A stretch of DNA of 64,000 nt from Globisporangium splendens (Eukaryota > Oomycota > Peronosporomycetes > Pythiales > Pythiaceae): positions 982,234 to 1,046,233 of the forward strand of contig VFIW01000005.1 of NCBI GenBank assembly GCA_006386115.1, written 5' to 3'. The translations under genes and the position numbers were made by a program. Positions 52,644 through 64,000 of the stretch are shown here, one piece after another. The first letter of the stretch is position 1. Every line of letters starts with the position of its first letter. The notes under the pieces are model-generated. The model worked only from the letters and a program-made list of their open reading frames with translations, ran no database searches and had not been told where the DNA came from.

Positions 52644-54170
52644 ATGGCCACCAACAAAGCTGTCCGCGAGAAGCTCGCGCGACAAAAAGGGGAAGGCGTC
52701 AGCACTCTCGTCGAAACTCTGCGCAAGCGCGAGGAAGACAGAGAGGTCGCGTCGAGCGCAAGACGAACGACGGTCACCGCGGATGCGGTCGACGTGCCTG
52801 CGGAGAGCGACGGCTGGTCTGCTCTCACATCTGATAGCGCTCCTGCTATAAGCAGTGAGCTGCGATTCGGAGATCTCGCTTCCGTGAAGCCGCTGTTCGC
52901 GCGTGCTTTGGAAGAGGAGGAAGTGACTGAGGAATTCCTCGTCGTTGACAATGACGGGAACTCGCTTGAAGACGAGGGAGCGCTCACCGTGAAGCTCGGC
53001 TCCATCGACGAGTGGGTCGAGTACGAGGAGTTGCAAAGCGAGCGACACGCCGCTTATCTCCACGAGCTCGAGCGAGATCCATCCGCTGACGTCTCGATGT
53101 ATCGGACGAAGGAGGAAAATGACGCCGTTGAGGCTGTCAACAATCGTAAGAGGAAGCACGAAGTCCTCATTACAAACGAAGAGGCAGGAGTGCGAGCTGT
53201 CGTTCACGATGAGCTCAAGTACTCACTGCCCGAAATGCCGCCGCCAGAACTATGGCCGGCTGGCAAGACCGCATCGAATCTGCTCGCGAGAGCCAGACTT
53301 TGTGCGTGGGACTACGACGCTCAATTTAAAAATTGGCGTGAAAAGCGATTGCGGGATGAAAATGGGGAATTGCGTATTCACCCGATCCCAGTCGTCCTCT
53401 TTGTTGGAGAGACGAAAGAAGAGTACGATGCCGACTTCATGTCGTGCATCAATAAAATTAAGGGAGGTAGCACTCGCACAGTGTCTACCGATCCGACAGC
53501 GCAACGCAGTCAACGCATGCAATTTGCAGTTGGCCGTGTTCGTCTGTTTCGCTCCAAGCAGGGCGGTGGCACGCCTCTGCGAGCGGGTGGTCGCGCTGGT
53601 ATCAGGCGACAAATTACTCGCGCGAATGACAGTCCCTCAGTTGCGCCTCAAAGGCGTCAACAAGATCCGGGACGTCTTCGCGAAGACGCTCAGCAGGCTC
53701 CCACGAGCTCTGCGACACATCGTACCCACGCCACTTCACAAGGTAGTGGGTGTTCCACTTACGCCGCTGCACACGCAGCAGGCGCTCAACATGGTAGTGG
53801 CGCTGTCCCTGCTTGTCAATCAGCGGGACAGGTGGCGCCCTACCGCGCTTCAGCATCGGTGGTTGCACCAGATGCGATGGTTCAGATGGTTCACGCGAAC
53901 GCATCGTCTTTGGGGGCGCTACAGCAAGCCGTCTGTACCCTTCGCCAGCAATATCTGGACGAAACCTCGCTGTTGAAGCAGAGGGTGACAGCGCTTGAGA
54001 CGGAGCTGAAGGAAGCTCGTCAGATGCTGGAGGAGTACCATGTCCGCGGGAAGAACTTCCACGCGAGGTACGCTCCGCGAGTGAAGACGCTTTGGGAGAG
54101 GCACAACGCGCTCGTGTCTCGATGGGCGGCGTCTGAGCCCCCTGATGAGACCGACGTTCTCCCGGACTGA
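52644..54170 (+). CDS. antisense coiled-coil ORF of family B, intact (508 aa, B2)
   Basis: Same protein as 344-1888: acidic N-terminal half (EEEEVTEEFLVVDNDG), basic NRKRKHE, Arg/Gln-rich middle, C-terminal coiled coil (LRQQYLDETSLLKQRVTALE). It ends six residues early (DVLPD then TGA in place of DVLPHWDKNPQ). Over the overlap 53614-54170 both this frame and the chromodomain frame of pol are open, although pol is broken elsewhere. The start ATG sits in ATCATGG, 172 nt inside the polypurine tract. I see no good start core upstream. Confidence 0.72.
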   Translation: MATNKAVREKLARQKGEGVSTLVETLRKREEDREVASSARRTTVTADAVDVPAESDGWSALTSDSAPAISSELRFGDLASVKPLFARALEEEEVTEEFLVVDNDGNSLEDEGALTVKLGSIDEWVEYEELQSERHAAYLHELERDPSADVSMYRTKEENDAVEAVNNRKRKHEVLITNEEAGVRAVVHDELKYSLPEMPPPELWPAGKTASNLLARARLCAWDYDAQFKNWREKRLRDENGELRIHPIPVVLFVGETKEEYDADFMSCINKIKGGSTRTVSTDPTAQRSQRMQFAVGRVRLFRSKQGGGTPLRAGGRAGIRRQITRANDSPSVAPQRRQQDPGRLREDAQQAPTSSATHRTHATSQGSGCSTYAAAHAAGAQHGSGAVPACQSAGQVAPYRASASVVAPDAMVQMVHANASSLGALQQAVCTLRQQYLDETSLLKQRVTALETELKEARQMLEEYHVRGKNFHARYAPRVKTLWERHNALVSRWAASEPPDETDVLPD

Positions 54171-57100
54171 GATAAAAATCCACAGTAGCGTCATGGTAGC
54201 GCTTAAGCAAACCCACGTAGAACACGGGGTGCGTTGCCATTCACGTTGGGAGATCGAGCTTGTAATTCAAGTCTCCAATCTTCTCCACAACAGTGTATGG
54301 CCCGATGAATCGTGGCAACAACTTACTCCCGCTGGGGAGCGTTGTGACTGCATCGTTTGGTAGGTTTTTAATGCTTAATAGCACTTTATTACCCACACAA
54401 AACGTTTGTTTGTTCTTTCTACCCGATTTATCGGCGTAGAGCTTTTGCTTGTCTTGCGCAGCAGCTAGTTGGTCGCGTACGCGACGCAACAATGCTGCGC
54501 GCTCATCGACAAATTGCCGCGCTGCCGCGACGGCTTTGTCTTGCTTTGTCGTTGCTCTCGCAGTGCGTGCTGCAGAGAGATCTATTTCTGCGCCGGTGTG
54601 TGACACTGCGCGTCCTTCCATTCGTGGCTGACGCTCGCACGAGCAGTCGCCTGATTCCGTCTGAGACTGGCTATTTTTAGCACGAGTACCGTAACTTGGT
54701 ACCGTGGAAGAGCCATCTATAGGGACACGAGTACCGTAACTCAGTACCGTGCCCGACATGTCAATACTCTGCGTGCTATCCGGTATGACCGTGACAGATT
54801 CGGAACGCGATCGCACAGGCGGCGCATCGCGCGCGTCCACGTGAGCGGTCGACGCCACGTCCGGTGACGGAGATCGCGCGCTCGCATCGAGCACAGCGAG
54901 TTGCCCTCCCACCGCAGAACGTTCGACGCCCTCGAACAGAGTGGCGGGTACGCGCGGGTGCCGCAGCGAGTTAAAATAGAACGGAGTCACGGCCGTAGAG
55001 GCGTGCTCGCTGCTATTTATAGCAAACTCGACGTACGGCAGCCAGCGGCTCCAGTCGCGGGGATGATCGACAGCGATGCTGCGAAGAATATCCTCGACGA
55101 CACGGTTCACGCGCTCGGTTTGCCCGTCTGTCTCGGGGTGATCGGCAGTGGACATCGCCAGATCTGTGCCGAGCAGGCGAAAGAGTTCGCGCCAAAAGGC
55201 AGCGGTAAAACGCGGGTCCCGGTCTGATACAATAGACTCGGGCAAGCCGTGATAGCGGAACACGTGCTCTAAAAATAGGCACGCCGTCTCTTGCGCAGTG
55301 ACATGCTTGCGCACGGGTGCAACATGCACCATTTTGCTCAGTCGATCGACGAACACGACGACGCCTGTGTTGCGCGTCTTGTCTTCCGGGAAACCGAAGA
55401 CGAAATCCATGCTGACCGACTTCCAGCAGTCTTGTGGAATCGGCAGCGGATGCAGCGGCGCTTTGTTCTTGCCCGCAGGCTTCACGCGCTGGCACTGCTC
55501 GCATGAGCGTACATAATTGGCCACCCATGTGTATTGGTGTGGCCACCAAAACACATTAGACACTTGCAAGAAGGTCTTTTCACGTCCGAGATGCCCACTC
55601 GCTGGTGCGTCGTGAAACTCATGCAGGATCGAAAGTTTCAGATCCTGGTCATGCGGTACATACACACGCGGGTAATCAAAGTTGGACAGTCGATGCCACA
55701 ACAACCCATCGTGGTAACTAAACCGAGCAAGCTTTGACTCGAGTTTGGCAGGCAATGACTCTTTGGACGAGCCGTCAAAGTGAGCAATCAACAAGCGACA
55801 TTCATCGTCCTTTGCATAAAGCGACTGAATATTGTCCTTGAGCTTTGTTTGCACTCGACTGATGCTCAGATGTATGAGGTCAGGAGTGCGCTCCAAACAC
55901 AGGGCGTCAGAGCTGCTGTCAGCGCTCGACTCGTAATCTGGACGGCGCGAGAGCGCGTCCGCCAGAACATTTTCCTTTCCCGGCTTGTATTCGACCCGAA
56001 AGTTGAACTCGGAGAAGAAAGCAAGCCATCGCGCCATTCGCTGCGATAAATGGGGGGAATTAATCGCGGTCCGCAAGGACGCGTGATCAGTGTACACAAC
56101 GAACGGTGTCGCACCCAAAAGGTGGACCCTGAACTTCAAGAGGGCGTACTTGATCGCAAGCAGCTCCTTGTCGTGCACAGGATAATTCTTTTCAGCTGCC
56201 TTAAGCAGTCTGCTTTGGTACGATACGACGCGCTCATGGCCGTCATCATCCTTCTGCATCAGCGCACAGCCGATTGCAAAATCGCTGGCATCGCACACGA
56301 CACTGAAAGCTTTCGTGTGGTCCGGCAACGCCAGGACAGGAGCGCGAACAAGCGACTCCTTCACGTCAATGAATGCATTCATGACATCATTCGTCCAGTC
56401 CCACTCGACATCCTTTTTCAAGAGATGCGTGAGCGGACGGACTCTTGCCGCATAGTTGTGGCTGTATTTGTGCAAGTAATTTGCCAAGCCAAGCCACTTG
56501 CGCAAGTCCTTGACATTCTTTGGGATCGGCCAGTCGGCGATCGCCTTGATCTTCTCTGGGTCCGCGCGGACTCCAGCTTTGCCAACATAGCAGCCCAGGA
56601 TCGGAATCTCTGAGGCGCCAAAGATGCACTTCTTCAGGTTGCAATACAGACTGTTGTCTCGTAAGCACTGCAACACTGAGCGCAAATGTCTCTTGTGCAC
56701 GTCAACGGCACTGAGATCTCCTTCGGCACGACTGTGCGCGAAGATGTCATCGAAATAGCTCGGTGCATACGCGCGATGAGGACGCAGAAGATGCGTTACC
56801 AGACGATTGAACGTCGCTGGTGCATTCTTCAAACCTTGCGGCATAACGAGCCACTCCCACAGCATCCCGCTGGGTGTGCTTACTGCCGTCAAGGGAACGT
56901 CACTCTCTCGCATGAGGATCTGATAGAACCCATCCATGAGATCCAGTGCGGAGAAAACTGTCGAGCCGCCCATGGAGTCGATTAAGACATCCTTTCTTGG
57001 GATCGGCGTTTGTGCCGGAATGGTGGCGGCGTTCAGCTTGTTGAAAGCGTGAACAATGCGCCAGCCACCAGTCGCTTTCCGCACACAAAACGTGGGTGAG

Positions 57101-58680
57101 CTATGTGGAGACTTGCTTTCTCTCACATGACCGGCGAGGGCTCGTTTCGCGAAGAACTCGTCGATTGCCTCAACCTGCTCGCGGGGCAGCGGCCATTGTC
57201 TGGTCACGCAATATTTGCTCCCGGGCTCGAGGTCAATCTCGTGCCGTACGCCACGATCAACGGGCAGGGCACTTGGCACTTTGTCGGGAAACACATCTTT
57301 GAACTCCCACAATAAGTCAAAGTATGGACTGCCTTTCACGGTGTCCCAATCCTGAGCAGCAAACCGTTTCTGTTTGTCTGGCTCCAAAACACTCTCATCC
57401 GCAGTGGACGAGGTGCATAGTTTGCTACGCGTGAACGCAGTCGGAACGACGATCTCGCGGATCTGATCACGCTCTAGATCCGTAAGAAAGAGCTCATAGC
57501 TCATTTCTTCGAGGGATACGATCGCCTCAACGGTACTCGGCAGCTCATGGAGCGCCGCAAATTCAGCGAAGAACACTTCGTCTGATGCGTTTGCTTCCGG
57601 ACTGCGTGTCGCGCGTCTGAGCGCCACGTCAACGTGAGCGCGATCTATCGACGGATCCGAGATCATGTCGAAGGCGCGCAGCGAAGTTGCAGCTGCATTG
57701 AGAGATGGGGCAATCATATGCGAGGCGGCCGTTTCCTCAGCAACAGATGCCAATGCACTGTCTCTCTCGCGAGCTGACAACTTGCGTCATCCTCGTCGGT
57801 TGATGCGAACGCGCGACCTCGCGGTTCTGAGCTCCAGTACTGCACCGTCAGGGTGGTACGAGCTGGTTGACGCGTGTACACCTGTACTGTCGCTGTCACT
57901 TGCGGGGGCTGGCTCGGGTGCTCTGGAGCCGCACACTTGCGCACCAGCGTCCACGTCTGGACTTTCTGGCGCTTCCGCACAAACTGGGCTACCTGCCGCA
58001 GTTGATCTCTTTGCTGGGCTCCCTGCCTCAGCGCATCTTCTAGCTGGGTTCCCTGCCACAGCGTGAGTGTTTGAAGCGGGGCTCGCTGCCGCCGCATGTC
58101 TTCCTGCTGGGCTCCCTGCCACAGCGTGTTCAAAGCTCGCATCCATTGCGTGAAAATTTTCCCGCAACCTTCGCTCTTCATCAGAGGAAGGGGTGGAGCT
58201 TCCGATTGTGCGTGCTCGCCAATCGATCCAAGGCTGATGTTTCGCCAGCCAAGGCATCCCTAGGATGAGGTCGTACCTCGACCCCATCGCTAGTACCACG
58301 AACGTTTCTTTGCAGACAAAGTCGCAAAAACTGAAGGAGAGTTCGACTTGAACCCCTTCAGTGTGTACTGTCGACCCATCGGCCAGACGTACGATCATCT
58401 TCTCGCGCTTGCCACTGTGGACAAGTCGCTCATACGCTTGCAGGTTCTGTTCCAGAGCTGCCTTCGAGACGAAGTTCTGTGACGCACCGCAGTCAACAAG
58501 GACCGTCATTTTCTTCTCATAGCCCTTCACATCGGCGCTATATACCAACATCTCACTCGGAGCCTTGTTGCCAAGAGCTCCTGGGACTAAGCTTCCCATC
58601 TGCACGACTCTAGTAGTCGGCGACGCCGAAGCTATAGAGTCTGTCCCAGTAGAGCGTCCCGCTTCTACTGAGACATTCCG
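53614..58680 (-). pseudogene. pol: Gypsy family B pol with two nonsense codons (B2)
   Basis: Protease (LVDCGASQNF), RT (YFDDIFAHS; Ala replaces the usual Val), RNase H, integrase and chromodomain are all recognisable. Stops: TGA at 57787-57789, in the linker between protease and RT (GRRG then stop), and TGA at 54241-54243, at the end of integrase (LDLPT then stop). The chromodomain segment 53614-54240 is open. There is no frameshift. Confidence 0.92.
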
Positions 58681-58686
58681 TTTCCC
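58643..58686 (-). promoter_or_regulatory. -1 ribosomal frameshift signal, family B gag-pol (B2)
   Basis: G GGA AAC (58686-58680), 5 nt spacer, 11 bp stem (arms 58674-58664 and 58653-58643) with a 10 nt loop. One base differs from B1 in the 3' arm, turning a U-A pair into U-G, so pairing is kept. Confidence 0.88.
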
Positions 58687-59825
58687 TTTCTTGCCACAGC
58701 GGATCTGCCACCTCGATGAGCGTGGTTGCCGCGCGGCGTTTGGTAGTCTCTCGCCTGATTTCCAGTGCGAGGAGCAGACTGCCTTGGAGCGGGACACTTC
58801 GACTGATAGTGTCCTCGCTTGCCACAGTTAAAGCAGGTCACTTCGGCGCTGCTGAGATCCATTGGTGTCGGACCATGGAAGCGCCGCTCATTCGTGACTG
58901 CTCGGTGGCTGTGATGCGCACCGTTGTGGCGGCAAGCGTTCCAATCAGGTCGGCTGACTCTGAACGATTGCTGCTCAACGAGCGCAATGCGGATCGCATC
59001 TTCCATCGTGGCCGGCAAGCGTTGGTACAACTCCTGACGCGCTGGTCCACTGTTGAGGCCGTTGAGAAACGCAGGCACTTTCACAGACTCAGGCAAAGGA
59101 CTGGTCGTGATCGCCGCGCACAGGCTTCTCATCTCCTGGATGTATCGTTCCAGCGAGAGCTTCCCTTGTTTCAAGGAGAAGAAACGACCTTGCAACAGCA
59201 CTTCGTTGTTCGGAGGCTGATACATGGCGGTGATTCTCGCACAGAAAATATCCCACGTGTCGAATGCACACTCATCGGCGAGCAACGTCGAGAATGCCCA
59301 TTCCGACGCTCGACCGCGCAGGTTCGAGATGGCGTAAGACACCATCTGCTCGTTGCTATCGATGAGCTGAGCCTTGGCGCAACGCTCCACGGCGAGCAGC
59401 CAGTGGATGAGCTTGTCGCCATCCGCACCATCGAATTTCGGAGCGTCGATCTTGACAGCTCTCGGGCGGGGAGTTTGGGACGCGGGTGTCTGAGGCGCAG
59501 AAGCCGCACTCGACAAAGACGTGGCTGCACCAGCAACCACAGATACCACTCGCTCGAGCGCTTCGCGCGACTCAGCAGCTGAGCGCAGCATCTCTGCGGT
59601 CAAGCTTGCGGCGGCTTGCATTTGTGCTTGCGCACTTCGCTCTCCTTCGAGGCGCTGAGCGTTCGAGAAGTTCTCGAACTGCTCGAGTCGAAAGATTTGC
59701 TGTTCCGGCGACGCCGAGAGCACGTCTAGCGCGACTTGGTCGCCTAGCGATTGTGCCATTCGGGTCAGCACACTCCGGTGTTCAGCCGAGAGGTGCGGGA
59801 ACTGCGCAGGGTCAATTGACGCCAT
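58665..59825 (-). CDS. gag: Gypsy family B Gag (386 aa, intact, B2)
   Basis: Same length as the B1 Gag, with a few replacements (for example FSLKQG for FSLRQG, NACRHNG for NAGRHNG). Zinc knuckle CFNCGKRGHYQSKC present. Its pol is broken, so Gag alone could be made. Confidence 0.93.
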   Translation of the reverse strand: MASIDPAQFPHLSAEHRSVLTRMAQSLGDQVALDVLSASPEQQIFRLEQFENFSNAQRLEGERSAQAQMQAAASLTAEMLRSAAESREALERVVSVVAGAATSLSSAASAPQTPASQTPRPRAVKIDAPKFDGADGDKLIHWLLAVERCAKAQLIDSNEQMVSYAISNLRGRASEWAFSTLLADECAFDTWDIFCARITAMYQPPNNEVLLQGRFFSLKQGKLSLERYIQEMRSLCAAITTSPLPESVKVPAFLNGLNSGPARQELYQRLPATMEDAIRIALVEQQSFRVSRPDWNACRHNGAHHSHRAVTNERRFHGPTPMDLSSAEVTCFNCGKRGHYQSKCPAPRQSAPRTGNQARDYQTPRGNHAHRGGRSAVARKGNGMSQ

Positions 59826-59885
59826 TATGAATCCTTGAGGAAGCGATTCAGGCAGTCACCTCTGCCGGGTCGTAGATTGACTACA

Positions 59886-59895
59886 AGTGCTACCA
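59886..59895 (-). other. primer-binding site, family B (B2)
   Basis: TGGTAGCACT on the - strand, 2 nt from the 5' LTR. Confidence 0.7.
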
Positions 59896-59897
59896 GT

Positions 59898-60431
59898 TGT
59901 AACCGGACACTCCCGAGTTACGCAGCACGGTACGTGTGTGAGGAAGCGTATGCAACGCTTCTCTCAAGGACTCTGTTCCGAGAGCGGTTGCCTGCTTCCT
60001 GCAGTGCAACAATCGGTTACCTGTAGGTCTCTATAGAGTAACCGTCGATAACCAAAGACTTAGTTAACGGTAAAAATGGAACTGTTTATTTGTTGGAGGT
60101 TGCCCTCTGCAGGACACCCTGAGTTATCTTTATGCAACTATGAACAATAGCAATCTCAAGTGTAATTACTCCCCATGGGGCAATGAGTGGCTATGAAAGA
60201 CTAACGCTAGTTGTCTTATGTGATTGGGTGAAATGCATGTTCAATTATGTCCAATCGTAGGCGCCGTCACTCAGACTGGCTGCCGGCTCCACCGTGAAGG
60301 TTCGAGCAAGTACGACGAACCTCATGGTTCGGTCTTAAACTTGTTGCGCGTACTCTACGTACCGCAAGGTTCGGTTTGGTTGTGTGGCACAACACAAGTG
60401 CGTAACCATGTTACAGTGTAACCATGTTACA
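59898..60431 (-). repeat. LTR of family B, 5' copy of B2
   Basis: 534 bp. The outer end has two dyads, both with ATG centres (TGTAACATGGTTACA twice), whereas the 3' LTRs have GGG in the outer one. Confidence 0.92.
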
Positions 60432-61142
60432 TTTTCAATTGAGTTGCAAATTTTCCTTTAAACCCTCAAGTCTTCTTCCTCCCTCCAAGGCAGGAGATCG
60501 CTTCCTCTGGCGCAAGCGTGTGTGCTGGTTGAGGGATTTTTAACCAGGCCTCTTACATTCAGCAAAGCACTGCAAGGTCTCCGTCGCGCACAAGATCGCG
60601 AGTTCACGCTTCCGATACACAAATGGGTTGTGTACATGCTGGTCGAACAAGGGGATACAGCAAGGGTTGTTGTTCCCAAAGGAGAAGGTCTGCGTCTCAG
60701 ACCTCTTGTATGAGTACAATGAAAGTCCTTCGGGTGGCCCATCTCGGACGTGAGAAAACGCTTTCTCAGTCTTTACCGGGGATTTACTACCTGGACCACA
60801 GGTAACAGTGGGTGCGAAAGTATGTGAGGACTGCGAGGTCGCCACGAAGTGTGAAACCTTTGCGGTTTCCACGCAGGCACCACTTCGTTCAATTACCGTC
60901 CCATCGGCACGTGGAAGTCTGTGTGAGTATGGATTTCATATTCGGGACTTCCAAGAGGACCACACATGACGCAATGGCATCCTTGTGTGTGTGGACCGAT
61001 TCGCAAGATGGTTATACTTGCGCGTTTCGGACAGATTCTGCTGAGAAGGACTGCCAAGGTCTTGTAAGACGTCGTATTCCGTCTCACGGGACTACCACGT
61101 CGAGATGTGGTATGACCGTGACACCCGTCACATCTGAGCTCT
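60432..61142 (+). mobile_element. family A scrap, unit 2 copy, heavily indel-ridden
   Basis: Counterpart of 33025-33740 (LTR end to 60557, integrase fragment after). From about 60520 on it has dozens of one-base insertions and deletions relative to unit 1, so no frame survives. The sudden onset and end suggest poor consensus rather than true decay. Confidence 0.8.
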
Positions 61143-61778
61143 TGTAAGAGGGCGCGTCAAACAAGTCCCTTCAAACCCGGCAACACGCTTGCGCCAGAGG
61201 AACGATCTCCCGACTGGAGGAGGAAGAAGACTGAGGGCTTGAGAGAAAATTTGCAACTGAATTAAAATGCTTATGGTTCCTGTCGCTACATGTAAATGAA
61301 CCCCAAGGGATCCTACACGTTTTATAACTAAAACCTAAATATACACAATAAAACCTATGAATATGATATATAAAACCTTGGGTACACTGAGGTTGAACCT
61401 ACGGGATCTTCTAGGAGCTTGAACTTCAAGTCTTGTATAAAATCCCTGCAAAGTGATTGGCTCGCGCCACTCACTCCAGGTGGCAGAGACACGTCGGTCT
61501 CGTCGCCAGTCCAGTTTCCCAAGTAGGAACCATCACTCAGTACTTGGTTAGTACATGGATGTCATTACTCTGTACTGATTAGTACATGAGAACAACATTC
61601 TGCACTGATCAGCACAGAGAACACTCGTGACGTCATCGTCACACGCGCATGTGGGGACTGTATTACCGTAACCCCTTTGCAATTTGTGTCTCCACAATGC
61701 ACGGTGAAGGTGGTGTGTGCCACACTATATCTGGGGACAGATCCATCTCCATGCAATGGTAGGTTTTAGACCATTACA
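61143..61778 (-). repeat. LTR of family A, reversed, at the unit 2/unit 3 boundary
   Basis: 636 bp; the first 150 bp are affected by the same error-rich patch, the remainder matches 33741-34382 closely. Confidence 0.9.
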
Positions 61779-62394
61779 TCACTGCGCCGATCTTCTCGGT
61801 GATCGCGCGAATGAGATCATCGGTCACATCGGATACTTGCTTCCTCAATATGCAGTGCGCCACGTGGTCGAGGACCCATGGTTCGAGTGATGGCTTCAGT
61901 CCGCTAGCCACGTTACCTTCGGACTCGCCCGGGACTCTGCACTCACCCAACCGCACTCTGGCCACAGCCACTCCCACAGCAAGACGCATGTGCAAACCAG
62001 AATCTCATGCATGGCATGGAGACTTTATGCACGCAGGTGTCGGATAAGGACGCGGCTGCTGCGCGCAGAACATCTCATCTGTATATTTAGTGCACCCAAA
62101 GGATATGCACACTGAGCTAGATGTGCATAAGAATACATTTGCAAAGGCGACTGAGGACGGAGTGGGATGCGCAGCACTGGAGCAGAGCTCGTATCCTATC
62201 ACAACTTGCAGTGCGCACCCCAGTCCATCCTCCCCGCCTCGGTCTTCCTGGTGGCGTGGAGCCCCGAACGCAACTGTTTCCTCATCCGCATTCTTGAGTG
62301 GCTATCACTCCTGAAACTCTGCCTATACGACGGTACTGTCGCTACGTACTCGACGCATAGAGAGGGCGCCAACATCTGAGAGCAAGCTGTGCGC
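61779..62394. repeat. inverted-repeat arm, left (unit 3)
   Basis: Copy of 6975-7590; its partner lies beyond the window. Confidence 0.88.
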
Positions 62395-63766
62395 TGCATG
62401 CTTACTTTGTACGTGGGCGTGCTGACACTTTAAAAGAGACGGCTGCGGTTGTGGGATTGTGATTTCTGATTTGACGTTGCAATTGACGTGTGTGTCTCTG
62501 TTGCGATACCGTAGAATTGAAGGGTTACACGCACGTTGAAATGGCATCATTTAGTGAACCCATATGCTTTTCTCACATTAACAGTGAAACTGATTTCTAC
62601 CGTAATTGCATGTCGAACGCACATAATTGAACCGTCAAGTGCGTTGGTGACAAGGCGCTTCAAGTAGCAAGCGCCGAATGGGGTGACGACACCTTGCAGC
62701 CGCAGCCCAGAATCCAGGGTGCGATGTCGTCAGTTGGAGAGAAGTCGTCACTGTCACACTATAAAACTGATTTGGAACTGACTTTACTCCCACTCGTTCA
62801 TTCATCGGGCTACTGCAGACAAGAATCAGCCCATGCTGTTTCTGCATGACTGTGATCACAATTTTCGCTGAGGTTGATGTGCGATGGTCGTTAAGCATGA
62901 GACTTGCAATGGCGAAGCATTGTGATGTTGTCACAATAATTGACAATGTGCTGTCAAATCCAATCGATGATAAATAAGTAACCATACATATATTTAACCG
63001 CTTGTTGGTGCAATCTTTGCTCTCGCTACAGCTTCAGAAAATCAAGCGAGAGTGTGATTTCTCTCGTTGATCGCCGGTTAAAAACTGTTGCTGGTGTGCG
63101 TGCATGTTGGTACTGTAGGAGTCCAGGGCCACGCATCCAGGCACGTTGAAATGGTTTGAGCCCGTGGGTGTTCACAATCGCGACCCAATTCGAAAAATCA
63201 GCATAGCGCAAGAAACCGCTGCACTTTGCAACCAGCAGCGGCGAAACTCCAGCACCATCGGGAAGAAAAAAAAGACTGCCGTCAAACACAAAACTCCATG
63301 ACATCTCAGAGTTGCTGGTAATCCATAGAGATCGATGGTGGTACAGTCCACACACTCCTCTGCCAGCTCTCGGGAAGCAGCGTCGTCGCTTTGGCAAAGT
63401 GCAGCAGAATGTGATTTTTGCCCGAAGGCATGGGATCCCATGATGGCACTACTTGACCAAATATCTATCGCATTCGGTTATTTATTCTGCTTCCATATAA
63501 CGGCTCCAGCACTCCCAATGCATCATGATAAGCCCTCGTTCTTCTCCGTCCACCTGCACACTCTATTTTACTGATTGGTTCGTTTTCACGGTTTTCTTCA
63601 ATTATTGCGGGTACATATTTGTTTCCTGTCTCGTACATTATTCTTTCCGAATCCATTCCCTCCTTCTCCATCACCTCGCCGTCAGTGTCCCTCGTCAGCA
63701 CACTGTGGGTACAATTGTGAAGAGAAATCACCGCCCGCGAGCTCAGGAAAGAGCTCGAGATGCGCT
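62395..63766. other. no gene recognised (upstream of lipase, unit 3)
   Basis: Same as 7591-8962. Confidence 0.5.
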
Positions 63767-63782
63767 CTTCATTCTCAATTTC
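63767..63782 (+). promoter_or_regulatory. oomycete-type transcription start core of lipase, copy 3
   Basis: Identical 16-mer to the sites at 8963 and 36371. Confidence 0.6.
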
Positions 63783-63836
63783 GATCCATCGCCTTCAAGC
63801 GCACATCAGCGCATAAACAAGACGAAGAGTTCCTCA

Positions 63837-64000
63837 ATGCGCCAGCAGCTCTTCTTGCCGAGCGCCGTCATTGCGGCCGTCGCCGTCGTGTCCGCCTTCG
63901 GGTTCGCCTTCGGGTTCGCAAGCGCCAATAGCGAGAGCGCCAATGTGTTTGCCCCCAATGCCGTCCTAGAAGGCAACAAGTACCCGATTGTGCTCGTGCA
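63837..64000 (+). CDS. secreted lipase, family I.5-like, copy 3 (partial)
   Basis: The first 54 codons of the lipase, identical to copies 1 and 2 in this part: signal peptide and the start of the IVLVHGF motif. The gene continues beyond the window. Confidence 0.92.
   Translation, partial: MRQQLFLPSAVIAAVAVVSAFGFAFGFASANSESANVFAPNAVLEGNKYPIVLV

Larger units (their letters stand above)
51926..60431 (-). mobile_element. Ty3/Gypsy family B element, unit 2 copy (B2)
   Basis: Complete layout with 534 bp LTRs at both ends; gag and antisense ORF intact, pol with two nonsense codons. Flanks are as in unit 1 (AGATC and TTTTC), with no target duplication. Confidence 0.92.
34383..61778. repeat. tandem unit 2 of the ~27.4 kb direct repeat
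   Basis: 27,396 bp, colinear with unit 1 throughout. It differs by 12 bp in overall length, all of it within the retroelement part. Confidence 0.93.
61779..64000. repeat. tandem unit 3 (partial)
   Basis: Start of a third copy of the 27.4 kb unit, cut by the window end inside the lipase gene. The array therefore has at least three lipase copies. Confidence 0.93.

Noticed and set aside
1..64000. CRISPR arrays, tRNA or rRNA genes, prophage or bacterial operons
   Set aside because: No spaced short direct repeats, no cloverleaf or rRNA signature, and all large ORFs belong to eukaryotic LTR elements or the lipase.

Overview
The window reads as repeat-rich DNA from an oomycete, most likely Phytophthora or a near relative. 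The evidence is chromodomain-bearing Ty3/Gypsy elements, FLYWCH/MULE-type transposase debris, short intergenic spacing, and a 12/16 match to the oomycete transcription-start core (GCTCATTYYNCAWTTT) 55 nt before the only clear host-type gene. The genus is inference. No rRNA, tRNA, CRISPR array or bacterial feature was seen.

Large-scale layout: about 57 kb of the 64 kb is a direct tandem array with a 27.4 kb period. Unit 1 is 6975-34382, unit 2 is 34383-61778, and unit 3 starts at 61779 and runs off the end. The first 6974 bases are a different flank: the end of a + strand Gypsy element (family B) inserted in a - strand Gypsy element (family A). Each unit contains, in order: a ~616 bp inverted-repeat arm; a 6.2 kb non-LTR core holding a secreted I.5-type lipase gene, a decayed RNase H domain and a decayed MULE transposase; the opposite arm; a family A Gypsy element (+); a second LTR running straight into a truncated pol of a related family (C, +); a family B Gypsy element (-); a short A-derived scrap; and a reversed A LTR that abuts the next unit. 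The host core is almost identical between units (two amino-acid changes in the lipase). The retroelements differ more and carry scattered stops and frameshifts.

Retroelement biology: families A and B have the order gag, protease, reverse transcriptase, RNase H, integrase, chromodomain. Gag and pol are in different frames. Each family has a textbook -1 frameshift signal at the end of gag (A AAA AAC or G GGA AAC) followed by a hairpin that contains the gag stop codon. Both families share a primer-binding site (TGGTAGCACT). Most strikingly, both carry a long antisense ORF at the 3' end (514 aa in B, 355 aa in A) that starts just inside the 3' LTR, overlaps the integrase-chromodomain end of pol, and encodes a coiled-coil protein. 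In A the antisense start codon is preceded by a 13/16 match to the oomycete start core. I regard these antisense genes as the best candidate for something undescribed here.

Data quality: three patches (about 19580-19822, 21900-22110 and 60520-61290) are full of one-base indels relative to their sister copies and look like low-quality consensus, so breaks inside them should not be taken as biology.
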